64,000 nucleotides of DNA, from assembly GCA_907163375.1 (NCBI GenBank), contig CAJQUW010008706.1:248001-312000 (forward strand), given 5' to 3'. The translations under genes were made by a program, and so were the position numbers. How positions within the stretch are numbered: the stretch's first letter is position 1; each line of letters starts with the position of its first letter. Below the pieces are notes generated by a model. That model was not told the DNA's origin, did not search any database, and saw only the letters and a list, made by a program, of their open reading frames with translations. Positions 36,451 through 46,720 of this stretch are shown here, in pieces. The stretch comes from Prostheceraeus crozeri. Taxonomy: Eukaryota > Platyhelminthes > Polycladida > Euryleptidae.

Positions 36451-37158
36451 CAGAATGGTCGAGGTCGAACTGCGGTCTACCGTAAGCCAACATTTACAGG
36501 ACTCTGCACTCATTTTAGGAATTTTGTCCCTTTTCAGTACAAAGTTGGTCTCATCAAAGGTTTATACCACCGTGCAAAGATGATTTGTTCTCCTGACGCA
36601 TTAGAAGTTGAAATAAGTTTCTTGTGGAAGACGATGGAGAGCAATGGGTATCCAGCTAATTTCCTGGACAAATATTTGACAGGCAATCAACATGAAAGAG
36701 TGGAAGGCACCGAGAAAATGAAAATATGGATTAAGATTCCCTATCTTGGTGAGCCCTCAAATTTGCACAAGAGGAGACTGAAAGCTGCAATTGAAGATGC
36801 TTTTCTCGTTGTCCAAGTAATGGTTATGTATACCACGGTTCCTGCCCTGAGAAAGTCGCCTAAAGATCCTATTCCCGTATCAGCCACATCAAATGTAATT
36901 TACAAATTTTCTTATAATTGTGGAGACAATTACATCGGCAGAACGAGAAGACAATTGGGAGACAGAATCAAGGAACATGTGCCAAAGTGGTATGTTGACG
37001 GCAAGAAGAAAGCAGGAGTGTCAGCAGTTACGAGACATTTAGTTTCCTGCTCCGTTTCGCCAAATGATCCATTAAAAGTTGTCAAACGAGTCAGAACCTT
37101 CAGAGAACTGCAGATATTGGAGGCCTTGCTCATCAAGAGAGAACAGCCTAAACTGTGA
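36450..37158 (+). CDS. Penelope-like C-terminal region with GIY-YIG endonuclease
   Basis: The plus strand opens with GRTAVYRKPTFTGLCTHF, which normally follows the reverse transcriptase core in Penelope-like elements, and continues to a GIY-YIG nuclease near residues 107-135 of the 36580-37158 frame. NVIYKFSYNCGDNYIGRTRR supplies the two Tyr and the Arg of the active site, followed by LGDRIKEH. The frame ends LLIKREQPKL and a stop at 37156-37158. This nuclease nicks the target for insertion. The frame is open from 36580 but is cut off from its reverse transcriptase by inversion. Confidence 0.8.
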
Positions 37159-37200
37159 ACCCAGATGGATTATGTGATTTCTTTGTACCTTGACTTTTAG

Positions 37201-39013
37201 CTTTCATTCATTGTCTTTATTGCATTTATTTCTATTTTCTAAGTTTTCGATAACTTATTAACTTTTGGCTTTAAAACCTGCATGATCTTATTGCTTAAAT
37301 ATTAATGAGTAGAGTGATAGACACCGGTTGAATGTAGATCTCATCATCACATGACATGATTGTAGACACACGTGCATGAAGCATGTGAATTCGCTTGACG
37401 TCATTCCATCTCTCATCACTCTTTATTAGTTAATTGCAATGTAGATCCTTGATGAGAATGGCCGAAGAGGTTCGGGTCAATTTTCTTGTTTTGAATTTTC
37501 TCTACAAACTGATGCCAGTGAGAAGCTGCTTCAAAAATTTATATTTTATATCATTATAGCTAACATTTGAATTAATTATCATCCATGATAAGTAATAAAA
37601 GGTTAATATCATCCCACACCACACCTTCCTCTTGTTTCTTGCTTATTAATGCGAGAAAATAGTTATTATGTGATCATGAAATGCCTGTTATTCAGAAATT
37701 AAAAAAATCTTAGACAGAAATTCTTTCTTTGCAATCATGCGTCACAAGGTGATGTTAGCCACACCTATTTAATCATCAATAAATGTTTGAAGGTGGCTGA
37801 AGATGGCGATGTGATGGTTAACGCCCACGTTCTATGATGATTCTCAGTTGCACTTTTGGTTTTCTTCAAATTTTTTAACCTAGTTGAGAAGATTCTTTTC
37901 CAGATGTTGCTGTTGGTATCAAAACATTATCAAAAGACATCAGTCGCCATCTTTGGGGGTGTATGTCTGGGAGACACCCTTGCTTAACGACTTTCAGTCA
38001 TGAAATTTTTATCGATGGATCGCTTTTTACTCTGTTTGAAATACAGTCCGCTACTTCAGCAAAGAAATGTGATTTCATGTCAATTTAAACAATAGAGCGC
38101 TTTCTCAAGTTATTGGGACGCGTTTCAACGTGATTTTTTGCAAAGATTTCACCCGAAAGTTTTAGCGATGGCGAACCTTTCATCGCTTTTTAAGCGACGT
38201 AAAACAAAATTCGGAGATTGCTAGCTCCAATATGAGGAAATTCTCACACACTGGATCATAGGAATATTTAAGTGATCAGTATAAAGTTTCATGGTCACTT
38301 AACTGCATGATCGTGCTAGCTTCCGCTACAAGCGAAAGTGGACTTTGTGCATCGGGGTTTGTCACAAGTGATAAAAGGTTCACTATCAGTCCACAGCATT
38401 TTGAAAACAGCTATTTATGAGATCGGCAGAAGGTCTGCAGCCCATTGACAGTTATCAATGTGCTTTCAAGCTATTATTTTGTAATTTCTTTATTAAGCTG
38501 GTGCAATCTCGCAGTCAACTATTGATTTGTATTGAATGTCATTATCTAATTGAATTGCTGGCAAGCAGTGGCGGCTTTAGCGATCATGCCCTTCATGCTC
38601 AGCATGACGAAGTATTTTGTCTAATTTTCCTCCACACAAATCAACGATGTCAACCACAAGAAAGGGAAAGATAAAAAAAGAAAAGTTATTTTCGTGTTAG
38701 GAGTAGACGGCTTGAATTTCGTGCTCATGTCGTGTTGAGGGCTAGTTCCCGACGACAGCAGACTTCTAATACCATAAACAAGTCACAGTGAAAAAATAGC
38801 AGTTAAATTTAGAATTTTGATTTTGTCATGAACTGATTTTTGATGTGACGGAATCAGTCATCAAATTCATTAAAATCATGCAATATTGATGGACATTTTG
38901 CTAAGAGACAGAACTGTTCATTTCGCTGCTTGTTGAAGCTCTCGGTGCTATGAGTGGGTTACTGTTTGTTGCATTCTTGCCGAAGTCCGTGGGTCACAAA
39001 GATAATTCATTGT
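37201..39013. other. PLE 3' region and non-coding
   Basis: The first 300-350 bp probably belong to the PLE 3' untranslated region. At 37450-37485 TTGATGAG and CCGAAGAGG resemble a hammerhead ribozyme core but depart from the consensus. No gene is seen from there to 39013. Confidence 0.4.
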
Positions 39014-39021
39014 ATTGCAAT

Positions 39022-39154
39022 CAGGGGTGTGGAGTCGGAGTCCCGGAGTCCTATCATTTTTGCTGGAGTCGGAATCAGAGTCCTATTAAAAGCCGGAGTT
39101 CTATCAACCCCCGGAGTCGGAGTCCTATCAAAATGATAGGACTCCGCATCCCTG
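39022..39154. mobile_element. 133-bp hAT-type MITE
   Basis: The ends CAGGGGTGTGGAGTC and GACTCCGCATCCCTG are inverted repeats with the CAGGG start typical of hAT elements, and the flanks ATTGCAAT (39014-39021) and ATTGCAAC (39155-39162) form an 8-bp target duplication with one mismatch. The interior is made of GGAGTCGGAGTCCTATCA words. It is non-autonomous and fairly recent. Confidence 0.85.
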
Positions 39155-39162
39155 ATTGCAAC

Positions 39163-39679
39163 ATCATACACACTTCGACAAAGCCATAATAAAGCACCTC
39201 TACCTAAATCGAATTTACATGTGACTTCTTTACTTCGAATGACTTAAATTTTTACCGACTAATGTTTCATTGAGACCAATATAATTTCTTATTAACCTTT
39301 TGATTAACTATGTGTCCTGTACCACACAGCTTCGATTAGAATTTTGATAATCAATCACATACATTATAATCGACTAATTTTAATATTTACATGACTGAAC
39401 AGATGCAAGCAGTGTCATTGCATGTGTGAGAAAGAGATACGTTTACTGATTCTTGTAATGATAATCCAAATATTTAATATATGAAGTGAAAATACAAATT
39501 GTGATTTGAAAATCATAAAATGAAGTAAGTGACTCAATCATGAAGTGCAGATGACGCGATTATACACACTGATGGCAAAAAAGAATTGCGATGCAAGGAA
39601 GTTCTGCAAAAAGGCATTGAGATACGACCACTTGATAGAAACACGGAACTAAGAAAATGTAACCAAAAGAAATGTACTG
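39163..39679. other. non-coding
   Basis: AT-rich, nothing recognised. Confidence 0.4.
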
Positions 39680-39888
39680 TAAACCAGCGTCTCCTAAAAT
39701 CGCGGAAACCTGCATCCTAAAGCGCCATACACTAGAATTTTAGGAGGTTGCGTGAAATAGAATGTTGACGTACTAAAGAGAACAATGATCCTAATGCGCT
39801 AACCTCCTAAAACGCTTTGCTTCAGGATTTTTTTATTAGTTACGAATAGTGTCTTGCTTTATTATGTGATTTAGGAGGTGCTGGTTTA
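39680..39888. mobile_element. MITE with TAAACCAGC ends
   Basis: The left end TAAACCAGCGTCTCCTAAA is mirrored at the right by TTTAGGAGGTGCTGGTTTA, and inner TTTTAGGAGG/CCTCCTAAAA copies repeat the motif. TA at each end fits a Tc1/mariner-type TA duplication. It directly abuts a LINE fragment on its right. Confidence 0.65.
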
Positions 39889-40345
39889 TATCGATCGATC
39901 GAGATCTTACTATAGTAGTAGAGATTTGGCATTGGAAATATCTCGCAGAATGTTCAGCGATAAGCGAGACCTTCTCGTGGAAAGATCTTCTAACATGGTT
40001 ATGCCCTTGATTTTTAGGCATCGTCTTTGAATTTCATCTAAGGAGTATGATTGATCTTGATAATTTCCGATGAAGGTAGGGCAGGCGCACTCAATGATGA
40101 TTCCATTAAATATCATCAAGAATTCCAATCAAAGATTTAATTCTGGGCAGAATATAGATGCGTTGAGTACATTTTCGGTCAATCGGCTGGATATCACTTT
40201 TACACTTCAAATCACTGTCCATCATAACTCCTAAAAACCACACACCGTTTTCAAATATCATCGACGGAATCTTTGATTCGACATGTAGTTGATTATGACT
40301 TGCACCTCGATAGTAGACGAAGCCTCTTGTCTTGCTGACATTCAA
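39889..40345 (-). pseudogene. LINE fragment (E), reverse transcriptase C-terminal part
   Basis: Across two frames the minus strand reads TRGFVYYRGAS, FLGVMMDSDLKCKSDI, QRIYILPRIKSLIG, then IFNGIIIECACPTFIG and LDEIQRRCLKIKG, the usual order after the catalytic box of CR1/Jockey-group LINEs. It is interrupted by at least one frameshift and is cut on the left by the MITE at 39680-39888. The upstream palm domain is absent. Confidence 0.75.
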
Positions 40346-40965
40346 TTTCAGGCTGTTTTAATCTGAACAATGAAAAATGTTATGAATTTCAAAATTTACT
40401 TGCTCTGTCTGAAATTTATTTGTTCCGTGAAATTTCTCAACAGAACTCATACCAGTTCGCCAATTCTCAATTAACAGCAGGACAGAGTAATGCTCTGCTC
40501 TCAGACATTCAATGCAGAAGCTGTCAGTCTTGAAGAAAGAAACTGCACATGCAGAAATACATTGATGCATATTTACTTCACTGCCTAAAAAACGGAAAAA
40601 ACGGAATTAGAATTGATCAATGAGAGGCGAAGAAGGCTCCTTCTACTCTGCCCATTTGATCACGTTTTCCTGCAGGGTTGAATCTGACAATTTCTCTGTC
40701 AACGTGTCAACGGTAGTTATCAGCTCGGTCACCTTGCTACTATAAATAGCAATTTAAAATTTGATTCCAATACTCATTCAGAAAATGTACTTTTGATCAT
40801 CTGTTGGAAATTGATGATAGATGATCGGAGTTGATAAGTTAACGCGCTACATGTTTATGATGCATATTAACTAGTTAAACTACGTGATACCTGTCATTAA
40901 AAAGCCAATGTAGAACTTAGAACATATTACTTACTTACATACCAAATAAATTACCTAGAACAGTC
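40346..40965. other. non-coding
   Basis: Nothing recognised. Confidence 0.4.
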
Positions 40966-41670
40966 CAGGGATGCGGAGTCATATCATTTTGATAGGACTC
41001 CGACTCCGGGTGGCAAGTATGGATAGCCTAGTTTTTCTTAAAATTAAACTGGTAGCATACATTATAGATCATTATAGGCTTACCTGAACCTACTTTCATT
41101 GCTGTATCAATAATCACTCATCTTCGATGAAAGTTTATCAAATGTCGCTTTAAGTTGGATGCAGACGACTCGGCTCCTCCTATCTTGTTGATGAGTGCTC
41201 CACACTGCTTTTCTCCAGTCTCTAGTCTCTACCAGGCAGGAAAATCCCCCATCCTTCTTCAAAACATATGAAAACACTTTCGATTTTAATATGCGCTTTG
41301 GAGGAGCCATCACACACGATTAACGTGCAGGTAGGAGGGAATGTTCTCAAGCAAACTAGTATTTCATTTTTGTCTCTGATGTGACCGTTGGTGCGTAGGT
41401 GTGATAGAGGCTAGTAAGGTTTGTCTTCTCTACTAAAACCGAGTGGAAAGACAATCCTTTTTCAACATCACGGTTCATTCCCTCAACTATTACAATCTTT
41501 ACATGCACTGATGTCTCGGTACTTTTGTTTGACGGGTGAAGTTGACATCAAGACAGTGACAGCTATATGCACGGGGATAGATAATTTGCTTGCATCATAT
41601 TTCGGATCTAGTTATAGGCCGGAGTCCGGAGTCCTATCATTTGATGGGACTCCAGTAGTAAGTAAAACTC
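40966..41670. mobile_element. worn hAT element with GGAGTC-type ends
   Basis: CAGGGATGCGGAGTC at 40966 is the same end as in the intact MITE at 39022-39154, and GGAGTCC...GGGACTCC words recur at 41622-41655. Between them lies a BED-finger-like coding scrap on the minus strand. It may be a deleted relative of the autonomous parent of the MITE; the right end is not defined. Confidence 0.45.
41107..41313 (-). pseudogene. BED-finger-like hAT transposase N-terminus
   Basis: The minus frame reads SKVFSYVLKKDGGFSCLV, like the start of BED zinc-finger domains of hAT transposases (SKVW.YF....G...C). The following zinc-ligand Cys and His pattern is not kept, so the call rests on the first half only. 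The frame stops after 68 residues and no catalytic domain follows. Confidence 0.4.
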
Positions 41671-41689
41671 CACTTCTGGATAGCGCAAG

Positions 41690-43963
41690 ATGGCCGCCGT
41701 CGCTGACGTCCCCCCCCTGGACCGTCAGAGTGTCGTGGTCGGCCGCCGTGGTGTTTCGGGTCTGACGTCCCCCCCCCTCTGGTCGACCGTCGTGTAGCGC
41801 GCGGTGATGTGGTGTCCAGGTTGGCGTGGTGTGCCGGCCAGGTTGGCGTGGTGTGCCGGCCAGGTTGGGAGGGGTGGACTGTCGTAGCTCACCTGAAAAA
41901 TCCTAAGTGTCAGAGTGGCTTTGTATGGGTATGTATTTTCCAAAGTGTGGAATTTCGACCTGGGACCGTCACCAAAACATTTTTCATCAAATTTCACTGA
42001 CCTCCCCCCCCCGACAGCAATCTTCTAACTTTGGTTCTAGTGAACGGATTTTGTTCGTTCGAGTTGCATTGGAAAGAGGAGAAAAAACTGCTCAACAACA
42101 TTTTTTGTTGCGAGTCAATCGGACCAGCCGTTCAAAAGTTAGAGCTGTTACAAGATTTTAGGTCGGAGCTCGCTCACCTGAAAAAATCCTGTGTCAGAGT
42201 GGCTTTGTATGGGTAAAATTTTGAAAATTTTCCAAAGTGTGGAATTTCGACCTGGGACCTTCACCAAAACATTTTTCATCAAATTTCACTGACCTCCCCC
42301 CCCCCGACAGCAATCTTCTAACTTTGGTTCTAGTGAACGGATTTTGTTCGTTCGAGTTGCATTGGAAAGAGGAGAAAAAACTGCTCAACAACATTTTTTG
42401 TTGCGAGTCAATCGGACCAGCCGTTCAAAAGTTAGAGCTGTTACAAGATTTTAGGTCGGAGCTCGCTCACCTGAAAAAATCCTGTGTCAGAGTGGCTTTG
42501 TATGGGTAAAATTTTGAAAATTTTCCAAAGTGTGGAATTTCGACCTGGGACCTTCACCAAAACATTTTTCATCAAATTTCACTGACCTCCCCCCCCCCGA
42601 CAGCAATCTTCTAACTTTGGTTCTAGTGAACGGATTTTGTTCGTTCGAGTTGCATTGGAAAGAGTAGAAAAAACTGCTCGACAACATTTTTTGTTGCGAG
42701 TCAATCGGACCAGCCGTTCAAAAGTTAGAGCGGTTACAAGATTTTAGGTCGGAGCTCGCTCACCTGAAAAAATCCTGTGTCAGAGTGACTTTGTATGGGT
42801 AAAATTTTGAAAATTTTCCAAAGTGTGGAATTTCGACCTGGGACCGTCACCAAAACATTTTTCATCAATTTTCACTGACCTCCCCCCCCCGACAGCAATC
42901 TTCTAACTTTGGTTCTAGTGAACGGATTTTGTTCGTTCGAGTTGCATTGGAAAGAGTAGAAAAAACTGCTCGACAACATTTTTTGTTGCGAGTCAATCGG
43001 ACCAGCCGTTCAAAAGTTAGAGCGGTTACAAGATTTTAGGTCGGAGCTCGCTCACCTGAAAAAATCCTGTGTCAGAGTGGCTTTGTATGGGTAAAATTTT
43101 GAAAATTTTCCAAAGTGTGGAATTTCGACCTGGGACCGTCACCAAAACATTTTTCATCAAATTTCACAGACCTCCCCCCCCGACAGCAATCTTCTAACTT
43201 TGGTTCTAGTGAACGGATTTTGTTCGTTCGAGTTGCATTGGAAAGAGGAGAAAAAACTGCTCGACAACAGTTTTTGTTGCGAGTCAATCGGACCAGCCGT
43301 TCAAAAGTTAGAGCGGTTACAAGATTTTAGGTCGGAGCTCGCTCACCTGAAAAAATCCTGTGTCAGAGTGGCTTTGTATGGGTAAAATTTTGAAAATTTT
43401 CCAAAGTGTGGAATTTCGACCTGGGACCGTCACCAAAACATTTTTCATCAAATTTCACTGACCTCCCCCCCCTCTGGACAGCTAGCTTCGATCTTGGCTT
43501 CTAGTGGACGGATTTTGTCGTGCCATAGCTCGTTTGAGAGCTAAGAGTGAGACAAATTCAGTGAAAGAAACGGCTTGTTCATATCTGTCTTCGTTTAGAT
43601 GTGAGGCGCCATTTAAGATTTTGGGAGACTGTCGAAAAACGATAGAGTTAGAATTTTGGACGTTTTGGGCTGTAGCGTCAAAACGAAGCATCGGATGGGA
43701 AAACGGAGGCCAGATTCGGATTCAGCGTGAAATTCTGCATCGGTATGGTGAGTTTCAAGTCAATCGGAGAGAAAAATTTTCGCTGACGTCCCCCCCCCTC
43801 TGGACAGCTAGCTTCGATCTTGGCTTCTAGTGGACGGATTTTGTCGTGCCATAGCTCGTTTGAAAGCTAAGAGTGAGACAAATTCAGTGAAAGAAACGGC
43901 TTGTTCATATCTGTCTTCGTTCAAAAGTTAGAGCGGTTACAAGATTTTAGGTCGGAGCTCGCT
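41690..43963. repeat. tandem array of about 293-bp units with C tracts
   Basis: Five near-identical units carry CCGACAG at 42011, 42304, 42597, 42889 and 43180 (spacings 293, 293, 292, 291), each just after a run of about 8 to 11 C. Two diverged units follow at about 43463 and 43790 with the different interior GCTAGCTTCGATCTTGG, and a GC-rich prelude at 41690-41880 repeats CCAGGTTGGCGTGGTG. Each unit contains TTTTGAAAATTTTCC and TTCGACCTGGGACC. Open frames of 60-114 residues here are products of the repetition. Confidence 0.9.
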
Positions 43964-43984
43964 CACCTGAAAAAATCCTAAGTG

Positions 43985-44185
43985 TCAGAGTGGCTTTGTA
44001 TGGGTAAAATTTTGAAAATTTTCCAAAGTGTGGAATTTCGACCTGGGACCGTCACCAAAACATTTTTCATCAAATTTCTCTGAACGAGGGGGGAGGTCAG
44101 TGAAATTTGATGAAAAATGTTTTGGTAAAGGTCCCAGGTCGAAATTCGGAAGTTTTAAATTTTTCAAAATTTTACCCACACTGGA
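43985..44185. repeat. inverted repeat closing the 293-bp array
   Basis: The sequence 43990-44085 (GTGTGG, TTCGACCTGGGACC, CAAAACATTTTTCATCAAAT) is repeated in inverted order at 44093-44180, with a centre near 44089 (GAACGAGGGGGGAGGT). The arms are about 90 bp with several differences. The array therefore ends by folding back on itself. Confidence 0.85.
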
Positions 44186-44382
44186 GCTCTCACACTTAGG
44201 AATTTTTTCACTTGTGGCATGTTACATGGACATGTGCTGACGGACCAACTTCCCGTGGTCATATGAGAATGGTTCAGGTGTCATATGATAGAGAATGATG
44301 AGACGAATCGTTTGCAACAAACCGCATGTCGCTACGATGAATACTTTCGGAGATAGAGCCATTTTAAGTTTTCTTCCGAGCA
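44186..44382. other. spacer between fold-back and first promoter
   Basis: No gene seen; short flank between the array and the first TATA box. Confidence 0.4.
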
Positions 44383-44389
44383 TATATAA
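44383..44389 (+). promoter_or_regulatory. TATA box of first element gene
   Basis: TATATAA lies about 600 bp before the ATG at 44982. A start about 30 nt downstream, then a GTAAGC donor at 44431 and a TTACAG acceptor ending at 44963, would remove most of the leader as an intron. Confidence 0.55.
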
Positions 44390-44430
44390 CCCCTGACAAC
44401 GTAAGTCTGATCACTTCATCGAAAGACGAG

Positions 44431-44963
44431 GTAAGCGACGGTCGTCGCTCTGAGCTCCCGATATCGGGTGTTTCAAAGGACTCTATCTTTTGAAGTAGGC
44501 AAGCTATCTTCTTACTTCAAAGTTTGTATGATAGAGTTTGATAGTGTCTTTACTACTGATAAAATTTTTTAAAAGTAGTATGAGTAGTAAAATGCGGAAT
44601 TTTTTAAAAATTCTTAATTTTCAGTTTTTTCAAAGTTTTAACATATAGACTAAGGTTTTCAAGTATCCTGAGTTCAAATCTGCTATCAGATTTGAAATTT
44701 AACTAAGTCTAAGGCAGCTTTGAGGGGTTAGATCCCAGCTACTGATCACTACCTTTGACTCGGCGTTCCTGTTACCACTTCGGGGCAGTGACAATGATGT
44801 CTTCAGCTGTAAAGAACGGGTATCGGGGAAGATCTCTCACTTCCCTAGTGATCAGTACAAGGCCTTCGGGCTGTCGACGGGATCGAGTGCCACTCACTAC
44901 ACTCTTTAGGAATATGACTGTACTACATGATTCCAAACTTATACAAATTTCATTATCTTACAG
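44431..44963 (+). other. probable 5'-leader intron with inverted arms
   Basis: The candidate intron runs from GACGAG|GTAAGC to TTATCTTACAG. It contains perfect 12-bp inverted arms, TACTGATCACTA (44740-44751) and TAGTGATCAGTA (44846-44857), with GC-rich hairpin-prone sequence between them. Usage is inferred from splice-site sequence only. Confidence 0.45.
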
Positions 44964-44981
44964 TTAACAATAAAATCAGGC

Positions 44982-46147
44982 ATGGCTAACGACAAAAATC
45001 GTAAATATCACATCAAAATGTGCTCATGTGGGCGAGTTAATCGCAGTGCGGACGCCAAGGCTCATGTCAAGAAGGCGGGCACCGGCCACATGATTATCTT
45101 GAATAGGGTTGCGTGCGTGAAGTGTAGAGTGCTGAAGGGTGATGAGGATGAGGCGCGTTTTTACAGAGTGCATGCTGACTGTAGTGGTGGTTTAGTGACT
45201 GATTTGAGATTTATGCAGTTGATTGTGGAAGAGAGGGAGCGAATGTTGGCGATCGAGCGAGAGGGTAAGGCTGAGAATGTTGTTGAGAATGATGAGTTGG
45301 CGAGAGCGGTTGCGTCGTTGGAGGGTGAGATTGAGCAAAAGAGAGTGCTTGAGAGTGATGATGAGGATGATGTGGATTTAGATAGGGAGCGTGTGAGGAA
45401 GCGTGTGAGGAAGTTGAGCTCTTCGTCGTCGGAGGTGTCAAACATCGTCATCACCGACCCCCGAAGAGCTCATCTTCCCCAAAAGTGAAGAGTGGTGGGA
45501 TTCGTGTGCAGTCGGCGAGGTGGTTGAAGGATGAAGAGAAGAGGCATGTTTCGCAGCAGATGGCGCATGATTTGTTGGTTAATAAGTATGAGAGTTTGAA
45601 GAAAGTGAAGGATGAAGTTGTGAAGGAGTTGGATGAGTTGAAAAAGAAGGAACTGAAGTCGAAGGAGGTAGCGGATGAAAATATTAGAATGAGGCGTTGT
45701 GTGACTGATTTGAAGAATAAGACGCGAGAGTTGGAAGAGAAGAATGATGAGTGTGAGAAGAGGTTGAGTGCTGCGGAGAGAAGAATGAGAGATGCAGAAG
45801 CGAAGTTTGAGGAGATGATGAAGGAGATGAGTGTGTTGAGAGCGAGGAATGTTGAGTTGGAGAGGACTGTGGCTCGGCGGGGTGATGAGAGGCAGGCGTA
45901 TGAGAAGTTGGAGCGCATGAGGGATGAGTGGGAACGTGTGAATGAGGATCGTTTGTTTGAATTTCACATCCCTATTCGGGATAATCATTTGGCCGGCGAA
46001 GTACTCGTAAACCAGAATTTAGACGAATCCATCCTATGCTACAATGGTCATCCCACGAAAAAATGCCTCCACGCCAGCCTACGAATGCGCGGCCATCTCC
46101 ACAAATTTTCGATTCGGAAACGCGCGAGACTGCCAAAGGATGACTAA
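44982..46147 (+). CDS. Cys-rich N-terminus plus long coiled coil (element gene 1)
   Basis: I do not recognise a family. The N-terminal part from ATG 44982 has a possible zinc site (MCSCGRVNRS, then VACVKCRVLK and a further Cys), followed by a helical Glu/Arg-rich region, an acidic ESDDEDDVDLD stretch and a basic serine run. From about 45485 a long coiled coil follows, rich in Glu, Lys and Arg with heptad-like leucines and methionines, to about 45960. A GTAAGT at 46152 and a TTGCAG ending at 46212 may mark a 3' intron. GC content is higher than in the neighbouring structural genes. The gene is followed by the first histone-type stem-loop at 46265. Confidence 0.6.
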
Positions 46148-46240
46148 CTTGGTAAGTGAAAAAGTAAATAAGATAGTATATCCTATTCTAATACATATCA
46201 TTTTCATTGCAGATCTTTGCCAGCCTTCACCACCCCATCA

Positions 46241-46390
46241 ATTCACTCCCGAGAACGAACCATCGGCTCTCTTAAGGGCCACCTAGGGGCAAGACATGAT
46301 AGAACCTCCACGCGGTTTGCCCTGGGCAGTCTTCGGACTGGCGAATACTATCATTAAGTTGAATCTGCTATCAGTCAACTTGAACGTTGC
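46241..46390 (+). repeat. 3'-end module, copy 1
   Basis: One of three copies (46241-46390, 46721-46862, 47247-47389) of a roughly 145-bp unit differing at few positions. In order it holds a GGCTCT-CTTA-AGGGCC stem-loop, CAAGACATGATAG, a CAGTC-TTCG-GACTG hairpin enclosed by ATGATAG/CTATCAT, and an AAGTTGA...TCAACTT hairpin. Each copy follows one of the three small left-end genes. Confidence 0.85.
46265..46283 (+). terminator. histone-type 3' stem-loop, copy 1
   Basis: GGCTCT CTTA AGGGCC forms a 6-bp stem (one G-U pair) with a 4-nt loop, followed by ACC and, 8 nt later, CAAGA. Stem, loop length, ACC flank and the CAAGA similarity to the U7-paired downstream element are the marks of replication-dependent histone mRNA 3' ends. 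The loop starts with C rather than the usual U. Confidence 0.6.
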
Positions 46391-46405
46391 GTCGCGTTAG
46401 AGGGG

Positions 46406-46413
46406 TATATAAA
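46406..46413 (+). promoter_or_regulatory. TATA box of element gene 2
   Basis: GGGG followed by TATATAAA, 31 nt before the ATG at 46445. This leaves room for only a very short 5' leader, in the compact style of histone genes. Confidence 0.75.
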
Positions 46414-46444
46414 CCACTGCCTCTCATTTCATTTCATTTCAATC

Positions 46445-46711
46445 ATGCAGACGCCGAACAGTCAAGTCAGCTCTCCTCGCGGACCGCAGTTAAGGCCGCG
46501 AAATTTATTTGAGGAGTTTGTCAGGCTAGAGGAGCAAGACAGAGTTTTTAATAATCTTGCTCGGATTGGCAATCCGATGACAGCAACTGCTGTCAATCCA
46601 ACGGAATGGCGCTACATTCCACTTTTTAGCCATGTACCAGCTAGTGTGGAAGTCGACAGTGCTACCAAAGAGAGAGTCAAAGACTCTCTCAGCAGAATTG
46701 GTAGGGTGTAA
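46445..46711 (+). CDS. small protein of unknown function (element gene 2)
   Basis: The 88-residue frame starts at the first ATG after a strong TATA box and ends 29 nt before a histone-type stem-loop. The sequence is mixed, with a Pro/Ser-rich start, LFEEFVRLEEQDRVFNNLAR as a likely amphipathic helix, and a C-terminal KERVKDSLSRIG helix. I recognise no family. Promoter and 3' signal on both sides support a real gene despite its size. Confidence 0.65.
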   Translation: MQTPNSQVSSPRGPQLRPRNLFEEFVRLEEQDRVFNNLARIGNPMTATAVNPTEWRYIPLFSHVPASVEVDSATKERVKDSLSRIGRV

Positions 46712-46720
46712 GATGACGTT

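Larger units (their letters stand above)
35605..37200 (+). mobile_element. Penelope-like element with inverted 5' part
   Basis: A single Penelope-like retroelement is split into two oppositely oriented parts meeting near 36450. The reverse-transcriptase half (35605-36450) is on the minus strand; the C-terminal region with GIY-YIG endonuclease (36450-37158) is on the plus strand. The 3' untranslated region probably continues beyond 37200, perhaps to about 37560. The arrangement matches a twin-priming product, in which the 5' part of the cDNA is joined in reverse. Confidence 0.75.

Noticed and set aside
41690-43963. CRISPR-like array
   Set aside because: Units are about 293 bp with no short repeat and spacer structure, and the DNA is animal.
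41809-44240. Many 60-114-residue frames in both orientations within the 293-bp array
   Set aside because: They recur with the unit and are created by repetition; no family resemblance.
45161-45988. Long minus-strand Ser/Leu-rich frames opposite gene 1
   Set aside because: They are the antisense of a Glu/Lys-rich coiled coil, a common cause of open antisense frames.
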